DNA from: Tenrec ecaudatus
Taxonomy: Eukaryota > Chordata > Mammalia > Afrosoricida > Tenrecidae
Assembly (NCBI RefSeq): GCF_050624435.1
Contig: NC_134546.1
Coordinates: forward strand, 18,809,001 to 18,873,000
Direction of reading: 5' to 3'
Length of the DNA stretch: 64,000 nt
In this document: positions 50,111 through 59,854 of the stretch, in pieces
How positions within the stretch are numbered: the stretch's first letter is position 1
Layout of the letters: every line of letters begins with the position of its first letter
Made by a program: the position numbers and the translations under genes
Notes under the pieces: model-generated
The model's database searches: none
Told to the model about the DNA's origin: nothing
The model's input: the letters and a program-made list of their open reading frames with translations, nothing else

Positions 50111-50420
50111 AGGTATTTCAGGACCTGCGCCCCTCGCCACCCCCGGGGTGGGCGCGGAAACCGAACTTTCAGGCGCGGCCGGGACGCCTCTTCCCCACAG
50201 CGGGCCCGGCGTGGCGCGGGGGCGTGCACGTTGCCAGCTCCGGGGCCGCCGAGGGGGCGGGGCGCGACGTCGGGCGTGCGCACGCATCCGGCCCGCGGTG
50301 CGCGCGCAGGTCGGCGTGTCTGTCAGGGGCGCGCTCGGGTAACCTGTAACCCACGTAGTCACCGGTTACCGAACGAAGTTCCAGGTACCTGGACTGGGGC
50401 TGGTGCGGGGCGGTTGGATC

Positions 50421-51404
50421 CTGAGTCGCCCAGCTGGTGCTGAGGATCGTGGTTTAAATACAGCCAGAGGGCTCGCCTCCTCTTCCTGTAGAGAAGGCCC
50501 CCCTGTGCCAAAGATGTTCTGCTCACCCCCATCACGCTGCTCCCTTGGAAACCAGCCCCAAAGGCCAGCGCCTTCTCTCCACACAGCTGGCTCCTTCCTA
50601 GTCCCTGATTACTCGCTGGCTCCTCCAGCTTCTGGCTGATGAAGGGGTTCATACAATTTGGGAGAAAGGGGGAGTGTCCCACTGATGACCATTGCCCCGC
50701 GTTGGCCATTTTTTGGTCCGTGCCGATTTAGACTTAATCTCTCTTGGATGGTGCTCCTTGCAGAAATTATTTCCCCAGTGTGCCTTCCCTTCGTGCGTTG
50801 TATGACGTTGAAGTGACGCAGCAGGACACTACCCCTTTCCGTTCCATGACGTCAGTGGGGCACTTGTTTCCGTGTTTGTCATCTTATCTAATTACAAGAA
50901 TTTCAATGGTGTTTTAGACGTCTTTGGATTTCCCAGACCTCAAACGTACCGTATGTGACTATTTTGGGCAGCATCTCTCTAAAAATTGTGTTTCTCAGTT
51001 TTCATTGTGTAATACTTCAAAACAAGGAAATATAAATTGTACCACTAACATTCAAAGGCGTCTAGTCATGTGTAAATCTTGTCTATCTGGGATTTATTAT
51101 AGTGCTACAATGTGTAGAAGTTAATACTAGTGGAGGTTCCTTGTCCAGGCCCTGGGTTCAAGGCACCGAAGGACCATCAGCTTTGGCAATGACCTCCGAC
51201 TTCAGAGTCTAAGTTTTTTTCCCTTTCCTTTAGAGAAGTCACAGCATCTTAGGGTTGAAGCTGATTTTAAGGCATGAAATGTTGCACTGTCAAAATAGTA
51301 GTATGGTTGTTATGGAAACAAGAGGATCATTCTCTGGGTGTCATTCCAAGAGCTTGACAGTTGCTCAATTAAAATACCACGTAGTCCCCATGGTTATGCA
51401 TTGG
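50421..51404. other. Start of BABAM2 intron 1, no gene seen
   Basis: This is GC-moderate sequence downstream of the CpG island. It includes the CRE at 50847. Open frames at 50403-50639 and 50924-51124 show no recognisable domain. No repeat was identified. Confidence 0.5.
50847..50854. promoter_or_regulatory. Palindromic cAMP response element TGACGTCA
   Basis: A perfect full-length CRE lies about 950 bp from the RBKS start codon and just downstream of the CpG island, within presumed BABAM2 intron 1. Half-site-like TGACG motifs occur nearby (50802-50816). CREB/ATF binding is the known role of this motif; use here is inference. Confidence 0.45.
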
Positions 51405-51590
51405 GATGTGTTCCTCAAGATCAGCAGTTCGAAATCTCCAGCCCTTCTGTGGCAGAAAGACGGGGCTGATCTACTCCCTCAAAAAGTTACAGTCTTGGAG
51501 ACTCACAGGGGCACTCTCCCCTGTCCTATAGGGTCGCTATCAGTTGGCATCAACTCAATGGCCGTGAGTTTGGGTTTTGGTTTTGATACC
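51405..51590 (+). mobile_element. AfroSINE
   Basis: 'gatcagcagttcgaaatctccagcc' through CCTATAGGGTCGCTATCAG and the 'gttttggttttg' end. Confidence 0.85.
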
Positions 51591-51889
51591 CTTCTTACAC
51601 AGTTGTTTAGCGTCAGCCAACAGGTTTGTTCCTGTTAGTGTTTGACGCGTAAATCCCTCAGGCTACCTTCAACAGTAATCTTTTTGCTTTGGGCTGTGAA
51701 GTGGCCATCAGTTTGAATTCGTGGCTTTACATCTGTTCAAAATTCCCAAGATGTACAGTTAAAAACCAAAATGAAACCACCACCCCACAAAACAAACCTC
51801 AAAAAGAACTACAAAGTAAATGTCTCTTGATGGTTTCTCCTCGCTAATCAGTTATTGCTTTATTTGAAAGGAAAATAAATTGCAGAGGA
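51591..51889. other. Unassigned intron 1 sequence
   Basis: Possibly a degenerate AfroSINE near 51690; otherwise nothing. Confidence 0.35.
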
Positions 51890-52045
51890 ATTTGAGAGAG
51901 ATCTAGATTTAAACTCTGAACCTCGGCTTGCTGTATGTGTGACCCTGAACAAGTGACTGAATCTTGCTGACCTATCTGTAAAATGGGAACAGTACTATGA
52001 ACCGGGAAACCTTGCTACTTGGGAGAATATAAGTGAAATGCCAGG
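51890..52045 (+). mobile_element. MIR
   Basis: 'gtatgtgtgaccctgaacaagtgac' and CTGTAAAATGGGAACAGTA match the MIR core. Confidence 0.75.
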
Positions 52046-52318
52046 ATAGTAGATATTCAGGACCGGATTAACATTTTTTATTATTTTTATTTTAAGAAAT
52101 GATAGGTAAAATAGTAACATCGTGGAAATAATTTTGTAATGTGTGAGATATCTTTGCTTTTTATGTGTTTTGTATGTTATCTGGATAAGCATCCTTTGTG
52201 CATTATGACATTGTAGATAGAAATAAAGTTGGAAATGTTGCAAAATAGGACAAAAATTGGATTCAAACGATTACTATTTTTTCAAAGACAAATTACAACA
52301 TTACCTATATTATCCAAG
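52046..52318. other. Unassigned intron 1 sequence
   Basis: AT-rich, nothing recognised. Confidence 0.4.
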
Positions 52319-52660
52319 AAGCCCTGGTGACACAGGAGTTCCACTCTCAGCTGGGAATAGAAAAGTCAGTGGTTGGTAGCTGTTCTGTATGAAAAAGATG
52401 TCGCAGTTTGCCTTAGTAAAGATGCCAAAGCCTAGACCCATCACTGCTAAGTCGATTCCGACTCATGGTAACTCTATGGACGTTTTTCAGGCTTTGTAAG
52501 TCTTTATGAGAGCAGGCAGCCTTGTCTTTCTGCTTCCTTGGAAACCATATGGGGCAGTTGTCTTACCTTACCTTACCTTACCTTACCTTACCTTACCTTA
52601 CCTTACCTGGGTGCTGTGAGTTGGAATTGACTCGCTGGTACGCAACAACAATTCTTATTA
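52319..52660. mobile_element. Composite AfroSINE with (TTACC)n
   Basis: A sense head at 52319-52420, then an antisense piece at 52432-52530, then a sense tail after the pentamer run. Confidence 0.65.
52563..52607 (+). repeat. (TTACC)9 pentanucleotide microsatellite
   Basis: Nine perfect TTACC units inside an AfroSINE, at the place where the family has CTGTCCTATAGGG. It gives the repeating LPYLT open frame. Confidence 0.95.
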
Positions 52661-52707
52661 CCTGTAAATTAGAAACTCCAACCACCTGTCTTAAAACCCA
52701 AGCTTGT

Positions 52708-53239
52708 GCCCTGGGGGTCCTGGGGGCTAGTCGGTGGGCTGCTAGTTGCCGGTCCAGGTGAAACCCACCAGCTTTTCTGTGGGAGAAAGGTTGGAATCGC
52801 GATAGAAGGTTTCAGGTGGATCTATCAGACTTCGGAGGCGACGACGAGGCAGATGACTCAATGGCAGTAGGCTTTGGTTTGGGTAGTAATATAAAGGGGT
52901 CCTGCTGGCACCGTGAAGTGAGTGACAGACTGCGAACTTGCCAGCTGCTCTGAGGGAGAAAGAGACTGCTTGCTCTTGTAAAGATTTACAGGCTTGGAAA
53001 CCCTAAATAGGGTCCCTATGGAATTGATTTGATGGCAGTGGGTATAATACTGTGTAATACTGTAAGGAGCCCTCGTGGGACTGTGGGTTAGGCCATAGTG
53101 GATTAAACATTGGACTGCTAATCAAAAGGTCGGCAGTTCAAACTTGTCAATGGGTCCTTAGGAGAAAGATGAGGCTGCCTACAATTCTGACTCAGAGGTC
53201 AAAATTGACTTGATGGCAATGGGTTTAGTTGTTTTGGCT
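52708..53239 (+). mobile_element. Three head-to-tail AfroSINEs
   Basis: Copies at about 52708-52890, 52896-53047 and 53066-53239. Each starts with a GTCCTG or GAGCCCTCG-type head and ends with an ATGGCAGTGGG or GATGGCAATGGG core. Confidence 0.75.
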
Positions 53240-53574
53240 TATAAGAATGTCTGTGGAAGTTCTTTAAAAATACATCATTTTTATGCTTCATAATACAGTG
53301 CATTAGGTTTTCACCCTACTTTGTGATGGTATATTGGGATGGTGGAGGAAATGCCATTGGTGTACTAGTCAGAAGGGGAGCCTGTGACTCAGACTTTACC
53401 ACCCCCACTCACCCCCAGAATACTTGTAAGTGCCATCAATAGCGAGCGTCAATATTTCATTCTTATTCTTTGAAATGTCATTGCAGTTTCCTCCTTTATG
53501 ACTATCTGAAACGACAAATTATTTTCAACATTTATTTTTAGCAAGGACATCTAAACACTCAGGTGGCATAATAC
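53240..53574. other. Unassigned intron 1 sequence
   Basis: Nothing recognised. Confidence 0.4.
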
Positions 53575-53653
53575 TAAGGTACATCAAAAAGTTCATAGGA
53601 AAACTCTGTTATTCAATTCCATCTTTCCATGGACTTGTTGAAGCTCCCTTGTA
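53575..53653. mobile_element. Palindromic mariner-like MITE
   Basis: ACATCAAAAAGTTCATAGG and CCATGGACTTGTTGAAGC inverted ends, TA flanks. Confidence 0.6.
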
Positions 53654-53972
53654 AATGAAAACGAAAATCATTACATCACTGACTTATAATTGTGGCTTGC
53701 TGGAGGTCAATATGCTTTTGATGTGGGATTATCTTTCAGTTTGAGGAAGAAGATGATCCTTTCAATTGACTTATTCATCTCGGAGAGCAATGACTTTAAT
53801 TTAGAGACCTATTAAGGGCAAGTCACACACTTCCCCTCCAAGCCCATGCATTTCTAAGTGATTTAGTGATGATTTATTGGTTTTACATTTGTCTTTGTAT
53901 TTTATTAGTGCCTTAATGTCAAAGACTAATTAAAGTAAGATTGTTTTACCTGTGTCGCTTCATAATATCTGG
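53654..53972. other. Unassigned intron 1 sequence
   Basis: Nothing recognised. Confidence 0.4.
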
Positions 53973-54158
53973 GTAAACTCACTGCCATAAAATTGATGAC
54001 GACTCATCTCGACTCTGTAGGGCAGGATAGAACTGCCCCTGTGGGTTTCCGAAACTAACTGTTTACAGAAGTAGAAAGCCCAAGTCTTTATCCTGCAGAG
54101 CAGCTGATGGTTTCAAACTGCCAACCTTGCTCTTAGCAGCCCATGTGCGGTTCATGAT
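53973..54158 (-). mobile_element. AfroSINE
   Basis: Antisense, CTCACTGCCATAAAATTGATG to 'cttgctcttagcagccc'. Confidence 0.8.
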
Positions 54159-54384
54159 TTAATTGTAGAATTTTGCTACATTTATTCTTCAGGATTACTA
54201 TAATCTTTTGAAAATTTCCAAGCATGTTATCTTCTTTCTGGATCTGAATACCTCTCAACTGTCTGTTTACTGAGTGCTTTGTGTGGGTGAAGTACTTCTG
54301 TCCAACATTAGGGACTTAAGTCATATCTCCTGCAGCGAAGAGAGCCCCAGAAGCAGGGCATTCTAATGTACTATGAAGGAGCAT

Positions 54385-54595
54385 CTGTCACAGCAACATT
54401 ATAGGACAGAGTAAAACTGCCCCTGTGGGTTTCTGAGACTGCAAATCTTTATGGGAGTAGAAAGCCTCATCTTTCTCCATCAGAAGAGCTAGTGGTTTCA
54501 AACTGCTGACCTTGTGGATAGTAGCCCAACTCATAACCCACAACACAACCAGGGTGCTATGGATTGGAATCAACACTGATGGCAGTGAGTTTTTG
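54385..54595 (-). mobile_element. AfroSINE with a short sense tail
   Basis: Antisense body about 54400-54555, followed by a sense-like 'ctatggattggaatcaacactg' tail. Confidence 0.7.
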
Positions 54596-54639
54596 AGTCT
54601 TTTATGAAGAGATAATTATTAAGAGAAGAATATCAGAAA

Positions 54640-54803
54640 AAGAATTTCTTCACTATCACCAAGTATATTCTGACTCCTAGGACAGCTAGGACAGGGTAGA
54701 ACTGCCCCTGCGGGTTTCCAAGACTGTAACTCTTTATGGAGGTAGGTAGAAAGCCTTGTGGTTAACAGCCCAACATGTAATCCATTAAGCTCCCAGGGCT
54801 CTT
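54640..54803 (-). mobile_element. AfroSINE
   Basis: Antisense GGACAGGGTAGAACTGCCCC to CCAGGGCTC. Confidence 0.8.
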
Positions 54804-55215
54804 TTATGTTTGCTCTTGAGTTTTATATAATATTAGCAATCTAGTTCTTATACCTGTGGGGACACAAAGGGAAGGTGTCTTGATCGAATGGTCTTTGTGT
54901 TTCTGTGTTAGCCCTAACTAAAGTAGACCTTGTCGGTTATAAGATACAGAAGGATAGCTTTGAGTGGAACGTGACAGTGTAGAAACTAGGTTTGGAAAGG
55001 AATGGGAGTTGAATTTCAAGAGTTTCCTGTGTTTCTGAGAAGCCCTGGTGTAGTCCATGTCGCAAACAGCTGAGTAACAGGAGAGAATCACTGGAGGAGA
55101 CTGCAATAAAAATAGGAAACAAATTATTTATGAAAGCAAGACAAACTTCTGTGTGCTGTGCCAATTTTCATGATACTCTGTGTGCTCTGATCACCGTCCT
55201 TCGCTTCTCTTCCAG
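54804..55215. other. End of BABAM2 intron 1, no gene seen
   Basis: Unassigned sequence leading to the acceptor of the coding exon. Confidence 0.5.
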
Positions 55216-55239
55216 TGGCGACTGGCAAGTCAAGTTAAA

Positions 55240-55367
55240 ATGTCCCCGGAAGTAGCCTTGAACCGAATTTCTCCTCTGCTCTCCCCATTCATATCGTGTG
55301 TGGTCCGGAATGGAAAAGTGGGACTGGATGCGACAAACTGTTTGCGGATAACTGACTTGAAATCTGG
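55240..55367 (+). CDS. BABAM2: BABAM2 first coding exon
   Basis: BABAM2 (BRE, BRCC45) is a UEV-domain scaffold subunit of the BRISC and BRCA1-A (ARISC) K63-deubiquitinase complexes, which act in DNA repair and cytokine-receptor signalling. The exon starts at 55216 after a pyrimidine-rich tract ending in TTCCAG, giving 24 bases of 5-prime UTR before the ATG at 55240 (A at -3). It codes 42 full residues plus two bases of Gly43, starting [10 protein letters not shown] and ending ITDLKSG. The donor is TCTGG|GTATGT at 55368, phase 2. The frame is intact. Compared with the human protein as I recall it, two conservative changes are visible (about positions 13 and 20). The upstream ATG at 55180 is intronic. 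Confidence 0.96.
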
Positions 55368-55525
55368 GTATGTACCAGAACGGATCCAACACATCCTTAA
55401 TGGTAGCCCTTTCTTCCAGGCACATAACAATGGACTCTAGCAGAGCTTCGTTAAGTGATGATCTCATTGCGTGTTGATTCCATTGGTTTGGTCCAGTTTT
55501 TGCCATCTTATAGTTCAAGTTCTAT

Positions 55526-55610
55526 TACAGGGGGGCGTCCAAAAGTTCATGGAAAGATTCCACGATCTTTTCAGTTCATTTTTTCATGATCTCTGTGAGG
55601 CCCCCTTGTA
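55526..55610. mobile_element. Palindromic mariner-like MITE
   Basis: GGGGGGCGTCCAAAAGTTCA and TGATCTCTGTGAGGCCCCC inverted ends, TA at both sides. Confidence 0.7.
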
Positions 55611-55810
55611 CTCGTGGACCTTTACTGGCGCCTGAGTGTTGGTATCTTTTTTCTATCACAGAACGTGCTGTGTGGTGCTTTAGCACCAGCTCTTCATTCG
55701 TTGCCTTGTGTTCTTGTTATGGCTGTTGGAGATAAGCACACTGCAAGAGTTGGTTTCGAGATTCCCAACCATTGGTAATCTTTACTATGAAAATTATAAC
55801 GTTCCGTTGT

Positions 55811-55930
55811 AAGTTGCCACTGAGTTGATTTTGACTCACGGTGACACCGTGCCTCTGCACAGTTTTCACGGGTGTGACCTTTGGGGAGCTGTCTTTCAAA
55901 GTGCCTTGGGGTGAGTTTGTGCCACCAACC
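55811..55930 (-). mobile_element. AfroSINE fragment
   Basis: Antisense 'gccactgagttgattttgactc' followed by degenerate body. Confidence 0.55.
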
Positions 55931-55937
55931 ATTTGTT

Positions 55938-56481
55938 TTTTTTCAAAACCATTTTATTGGGAGCTAATACAGATATCATATCATTCTATAGTTCAGTCAC
56001 ATCAAGCACTGTTGCTACCACAGTCAGTTTCAAAATCTTCTCTTCCTCCTTGAACTCATTGATGTCAGCTCCCCTGTACCTCCCCTCCCCCACTCCAACC
56101 CCCCCCCCCCCGCAACCATTAGTCTACTTGTTGTCTCTAGAGCAGTGAGTCTCAACCTTCCTAATGCCACGGCCCTTCAGACAGTTCCTCATGTGGTGGT
56201 GACCCCCCAACCATAAATTCTTTTCTCTTTTTTCCCCCCTCCCCATAAATTATCTTCATTGCTACTTCATCACTGTAATTTTGCTACTGTTATGAATCGG
56301 GTGACCCCTGTGAAAGGGTCGTTCGACCCCTAAAGGGGTCGTGACCCACAGGTTGAGTACCCCTGCTCTATAGGCTCATCAATCCTGGGTTTCATATACC
56401 AAAACAACGGGAAGACATATAACAAAAATTCAAGAGAGCTACTACTTCAATGATAATATACTTAAGAGATAAACCCCAATA

Positions 56482-56525
<44 letters not shown>

Positions 56526-57300
56526 ATGTGGAAAACTAGACCAAGCCCAACATTTAACAGTAGGGTTCAAGTGACAAGGTTTTAACCATTCAAATCAGGT
56601 TTATCATTTTGATTTCTTATTATCATCTCTCCAATGCTCTCTGGTAACCACTTTATTCCCATCCCTCCACTATGAATAGAGGGAAATCACCTGTTTCCTG
56701 TGTAGATCTTGCAAATGTATCGTGGGTTTCCACTGTCCTCCATAGCTGTCTGTAAACCAGAATGTCACAATTTAGGTTCTGATACTATTCCCGCCTTTGG
56801 CTTTGGATTTTATGATTTGTAGTCCTTGGGTCATGGATGTTGGTGTGCTTCTTCCATGTGGGCTTAATTGACATCTCACTTACATGGCGGCTTGTTTGGA
56901 AACAAGCCTTTAAGACCCCAGATACTATTGTATCCGATAACCAGGCACCATGTAATTTTTTCATCACACTTTGCTATAGCACCTATATCCTCTGGTTCCC
57001 TTCCTGAGGGTGAGTATGGAGCAGGGTCATGATGTAAGAGCTAATTGTTCTTAATTGGAGCTAGGATATAGTGTGAGTCCCAAATCCATTCCAGGATCTA
57101 TGTTTTGTTTTGTTTTTATCTGCATTTGGCACCCCTCAGAGACTTCCTTGCTAATTTATGGTAAAGAGTCTTCTTGATCATCTCCTTGGGGCATAAAGAT
57201 CTTCAATTAATATTGTTGTTGATTAGCCCCTGGTACTAATTTTTAAAACACTGTTGAGTAAGGATATTGGATCAGTGTAGGTTAACTGCGTATCACAATA
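55938..57300 (-). mobile_element. Older afrotherian L1 3-prime region with SPIN inside
   Basis: Antisense 'aaaccattttattgggagctaatac', GCTTGTTTGGAAACAAGCC and 'ctttaagaccccagatactat' blocks, more diverged than the young tails. Interrupted by SPIN at 56143-56365. A (CA)n run lies at about 56490-56520. Confidence 0.6.
56143..56365. mobile_element. SPIN hAT MITE
   Basis: TSD CTCTAGAG (56135-56142) and CTCTATAG (56366-56373). Ends CAGTGAGTCTCAACC and CAGGTTGAGTACCCCTG. Confidence 0.88.
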
Positions 57301-57446
57301 CCTGAGTTATTCATTTGTACAGAATAAATTTAAACAGAATGACTGGACATGTTTATATAAACAATGGGAGATGGTTGCCAGGCAAATTTTATAATAGTGT
57401 TCACTGACAATGTCTATCACAGGTTTGCCAGAATAATATTTATCTT

Positions 57447-57729
57447 TTAAAAAATATTTTATTGGGGACTTGTATAACTCTTATCACAATCCATTTATTC
57501 ATCCATTGTGTCAAGCACATTTGTACATTTGTTGCCCTCATCATTCTCCAAACATTTGCTTTCTACTTAAGCCCTTGCTATCAGCTCCTCATTTTTCCCC
57601 TTCCCTCCCTGTGCACCATTGAACCCTTAATAATTTATAACTTACTATTATTTTGTCATATCTTACACTGTCTGACATCTCCCTTCACCAACTTTTCTGT
57701 TGTCCATCCCCCAGGGAGGGGGTTATATG
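57447..57729 (-). mobile_element. L1 tail
   Basis: TSD GAATAATATTTATCTT (57431-57446) and GAATAATATACATCTT (57730-57745). Antisense 3-prime terminus. Confidence 0.8.
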
Positions 57730-57745
57730 GAATAATATACATCTT

Positions 57746-58104
57746 AATATAGCAAATAGGGCATTGATGTACTAAGTTAATGTTTGTTCGCCTACCGACA
57801 GTTCACTACTCTTGGTATAGTGATCTTCTTCAAACTCCATGAATTTTCAGTCTTAAGTCTTCAGGTTTCAGGTATGTTTGAGGTAGAGTCTGGTTCACCT
57901 AGTGGGGTTTCCACATCGGATCCCTCTGACGTGGCCTTAGGAGCATGGGTGTGAGCCTTGAACATCTGGGATCCGATGCCCCAGTGTTCTATGGTACTTG
58001 GCCTGGGTCCCCAAGACCACTAACCGTTTGACTAGTAGTTGAGTGCCAAACCAGTTGTGGCACCCAAGGGCACCTATGAAAATTGTGATAGGGAAAAATA
58101 CAAT
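57746..58104. other. Unassigned BABAM2 intron 2 sequence
   Basis: Nothing recognised. Confidence 0.4.
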
Positions 58105-58615
58105 TTTCCTCTAGTTCCTAAATGCTCTCCGCCCGCCCCCCCCCCACTATCATAATCCCAATTCTACCTTGCAAGTCTGGCTAGACCAGAGGATGCACAC
58201 TGGTACAGATAGGAACCAGAAACACAGGGAATCCAGGACAGATGATTCCTTCAGGACCAGGGGTGTGAGTGGGGATACTGGGAGGGTAGAGGGAGGGTGG
58301 GTTGGAAAGGGGGAACCAATTACAAGGATCTACATGTGACCTCCTCCCTGGGGGATGGACAACAGAAAAGTGGGTGAAGGGAGACATCGGGCAGGGCAAG
58401 ATATGACAAAATCATAATTTATAAATTATCAAGGGTTCATGAGGAAGGGGGGAGTGGGGAGGGAGGGGGAAAACTGAGGAGCAGATGCCAGGGGCTTAAG
58501 TGGAGAGCAAATGTTTTCAGAATGATGAGGGCAAAGAATGTACAGATGTGCTCTACACAATTGATGTATGTATGGATTGTGATAAGAGTTGTATGAGTCC
58601 CTACTAAAACTATAA
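58105..58615 (+). mobile_element. L1 tail
   Basis: Sense 3-prime segment with C-run (58136-58146), polypurine tract (58441-58470) and A-rich end near 58612. Confidence 0.75.
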
Positions 58616-58763
58616 AAAAAGAGAAAATTATTATACGTAAGCCATACAGAGTCATTTCTCAAAATGTGGTCAAAATAGCAAAATTTCAAACTTGGAAATG
58701 TGTTTCATTTATTTATTACTTTTTTGTGTTTGTCTTTTTAAAGGTGCAATTTTAATGTGCCCT

Positions 58764-59474
58764 ATATACTTGAGTATAAGCCATTGCGAATATCAGCCCA
58801 GGCACCTACTTTTACCACAAAAACAGCATAAAAAAATGTCCTGAAAAACTGGAGACCCCTTGCAGAGAGGTCTAGGGGAGGAGATGAGTCAGTCAGGGTG
58901 CGACATAGCACCGATGAAGAATACAGCTTTCCTCCAGTTCCTAAATGCTTCCTCCCCCTCCCCCCCACCCAACTACCATGATCCATATTCTACCTTGCAA
59001 GTCTGGATAGAGCAGAGGTTGTACACTGGTGCAGATAGGAGCTGGACACACAGGGAATCCAGGGCGGATGATCCCTTCAGGACCAGGGGTGTGAGTTGCG
59101 ATACTGGGAGGGTAGAGGGTGAGTGGGTTGGAAAGAGGGAACCGATTACAAGGATCTACATGTGACCTCCTTCCTGGGGGATGGACAACAGAAAAGGGGG
59201 TAAAGGGAGCTATTGTACAGGGCAAGGTATGACAAAATAATAATTTATAAATTATCAAGGGTTCATGAGGAGGAGGGAGCGGGGAGGGAGGGGGGAAAAA
59301 AGAGGACCTGATACAAAGGGCTTAAGTGGAGAACAAATGCTTTGAAAATGATGAGGGCAATGAATGTACAGATGTGCTCTACACAATTGATGTATGTGTG
59401 GATTGTGATAAGAGTTGTATGAGTCCCGAATAAAAAGTTAAAAAAAAATCTTGGCTTGTACATGAGTATATACT
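58764..59474. mobile_element. Small TIR element split by an L1 tail
   Basis: TATATACTTGAGTATAAGCC on the left mirrors GGCTTGTACATGAGTATATA on the right. These would be the ends of a roughly 120-130 bp non-autonomous DNA element. The L1 tail occupies about 58856-59446. The family name is not certain. Confidence 0.55.
58856..59446 (+). mobile_element. L1 tail nested in the TIR element
   Basis: Sense L1 3-prime segment ending GTCCCGAATAAAAAG and an A-run. Flanking AAAAACT/AAAAATCT may be the TSD. Confidence 0.7.
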
Positions 59475-59854
59475 GTATTTAAAGTTTCAACCCAGAGGTC
59501 AGTTTGGATTTCCCCGTTCTTGAGATCCATGTCCAAGGATCACTCTACCTTGTTGCTGCCAATACTGAAGGATGTTGCTGTTTTTGGTCTTTGTCTCTCC
59601 TCTGGCTCGGACCTCACACATTCTCTGTTTCCTTCATTTCCACTCCATTGCTCAGACTGGAAAGTCAGTTCATCCTTCAGGTCTGTAAACGTCTGCACGC
59701 ACTAGCGTTTTGTGGCGATTTGATGAGTATCCATTTTATACTTAAAATAAGCGTACATTTTACTTTTCTCAGAGTCTCGCTCTTCGTCTCCTGCTTCTGT
59801 GCCTTTCAGAGGACAACTTGCTCAGTTACCTTTTCAGGGCATTCTTGTTTCCAT
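59475..59854. other. Unassigned BABAM2 intron 2 sequence
   Basis: The 137-residue frame at 59504-59917 has no recognisable domain and runs into BovB. Confidence 0.4.

Noticed and set aside
55180..55239. Upstream ATG extending the BABAM2 frame by 20 residues
   Set aside because: The acceptor TTCCAG at 55211-55215 places most of this in the intron. The known protein begins at the ATG at 55240.
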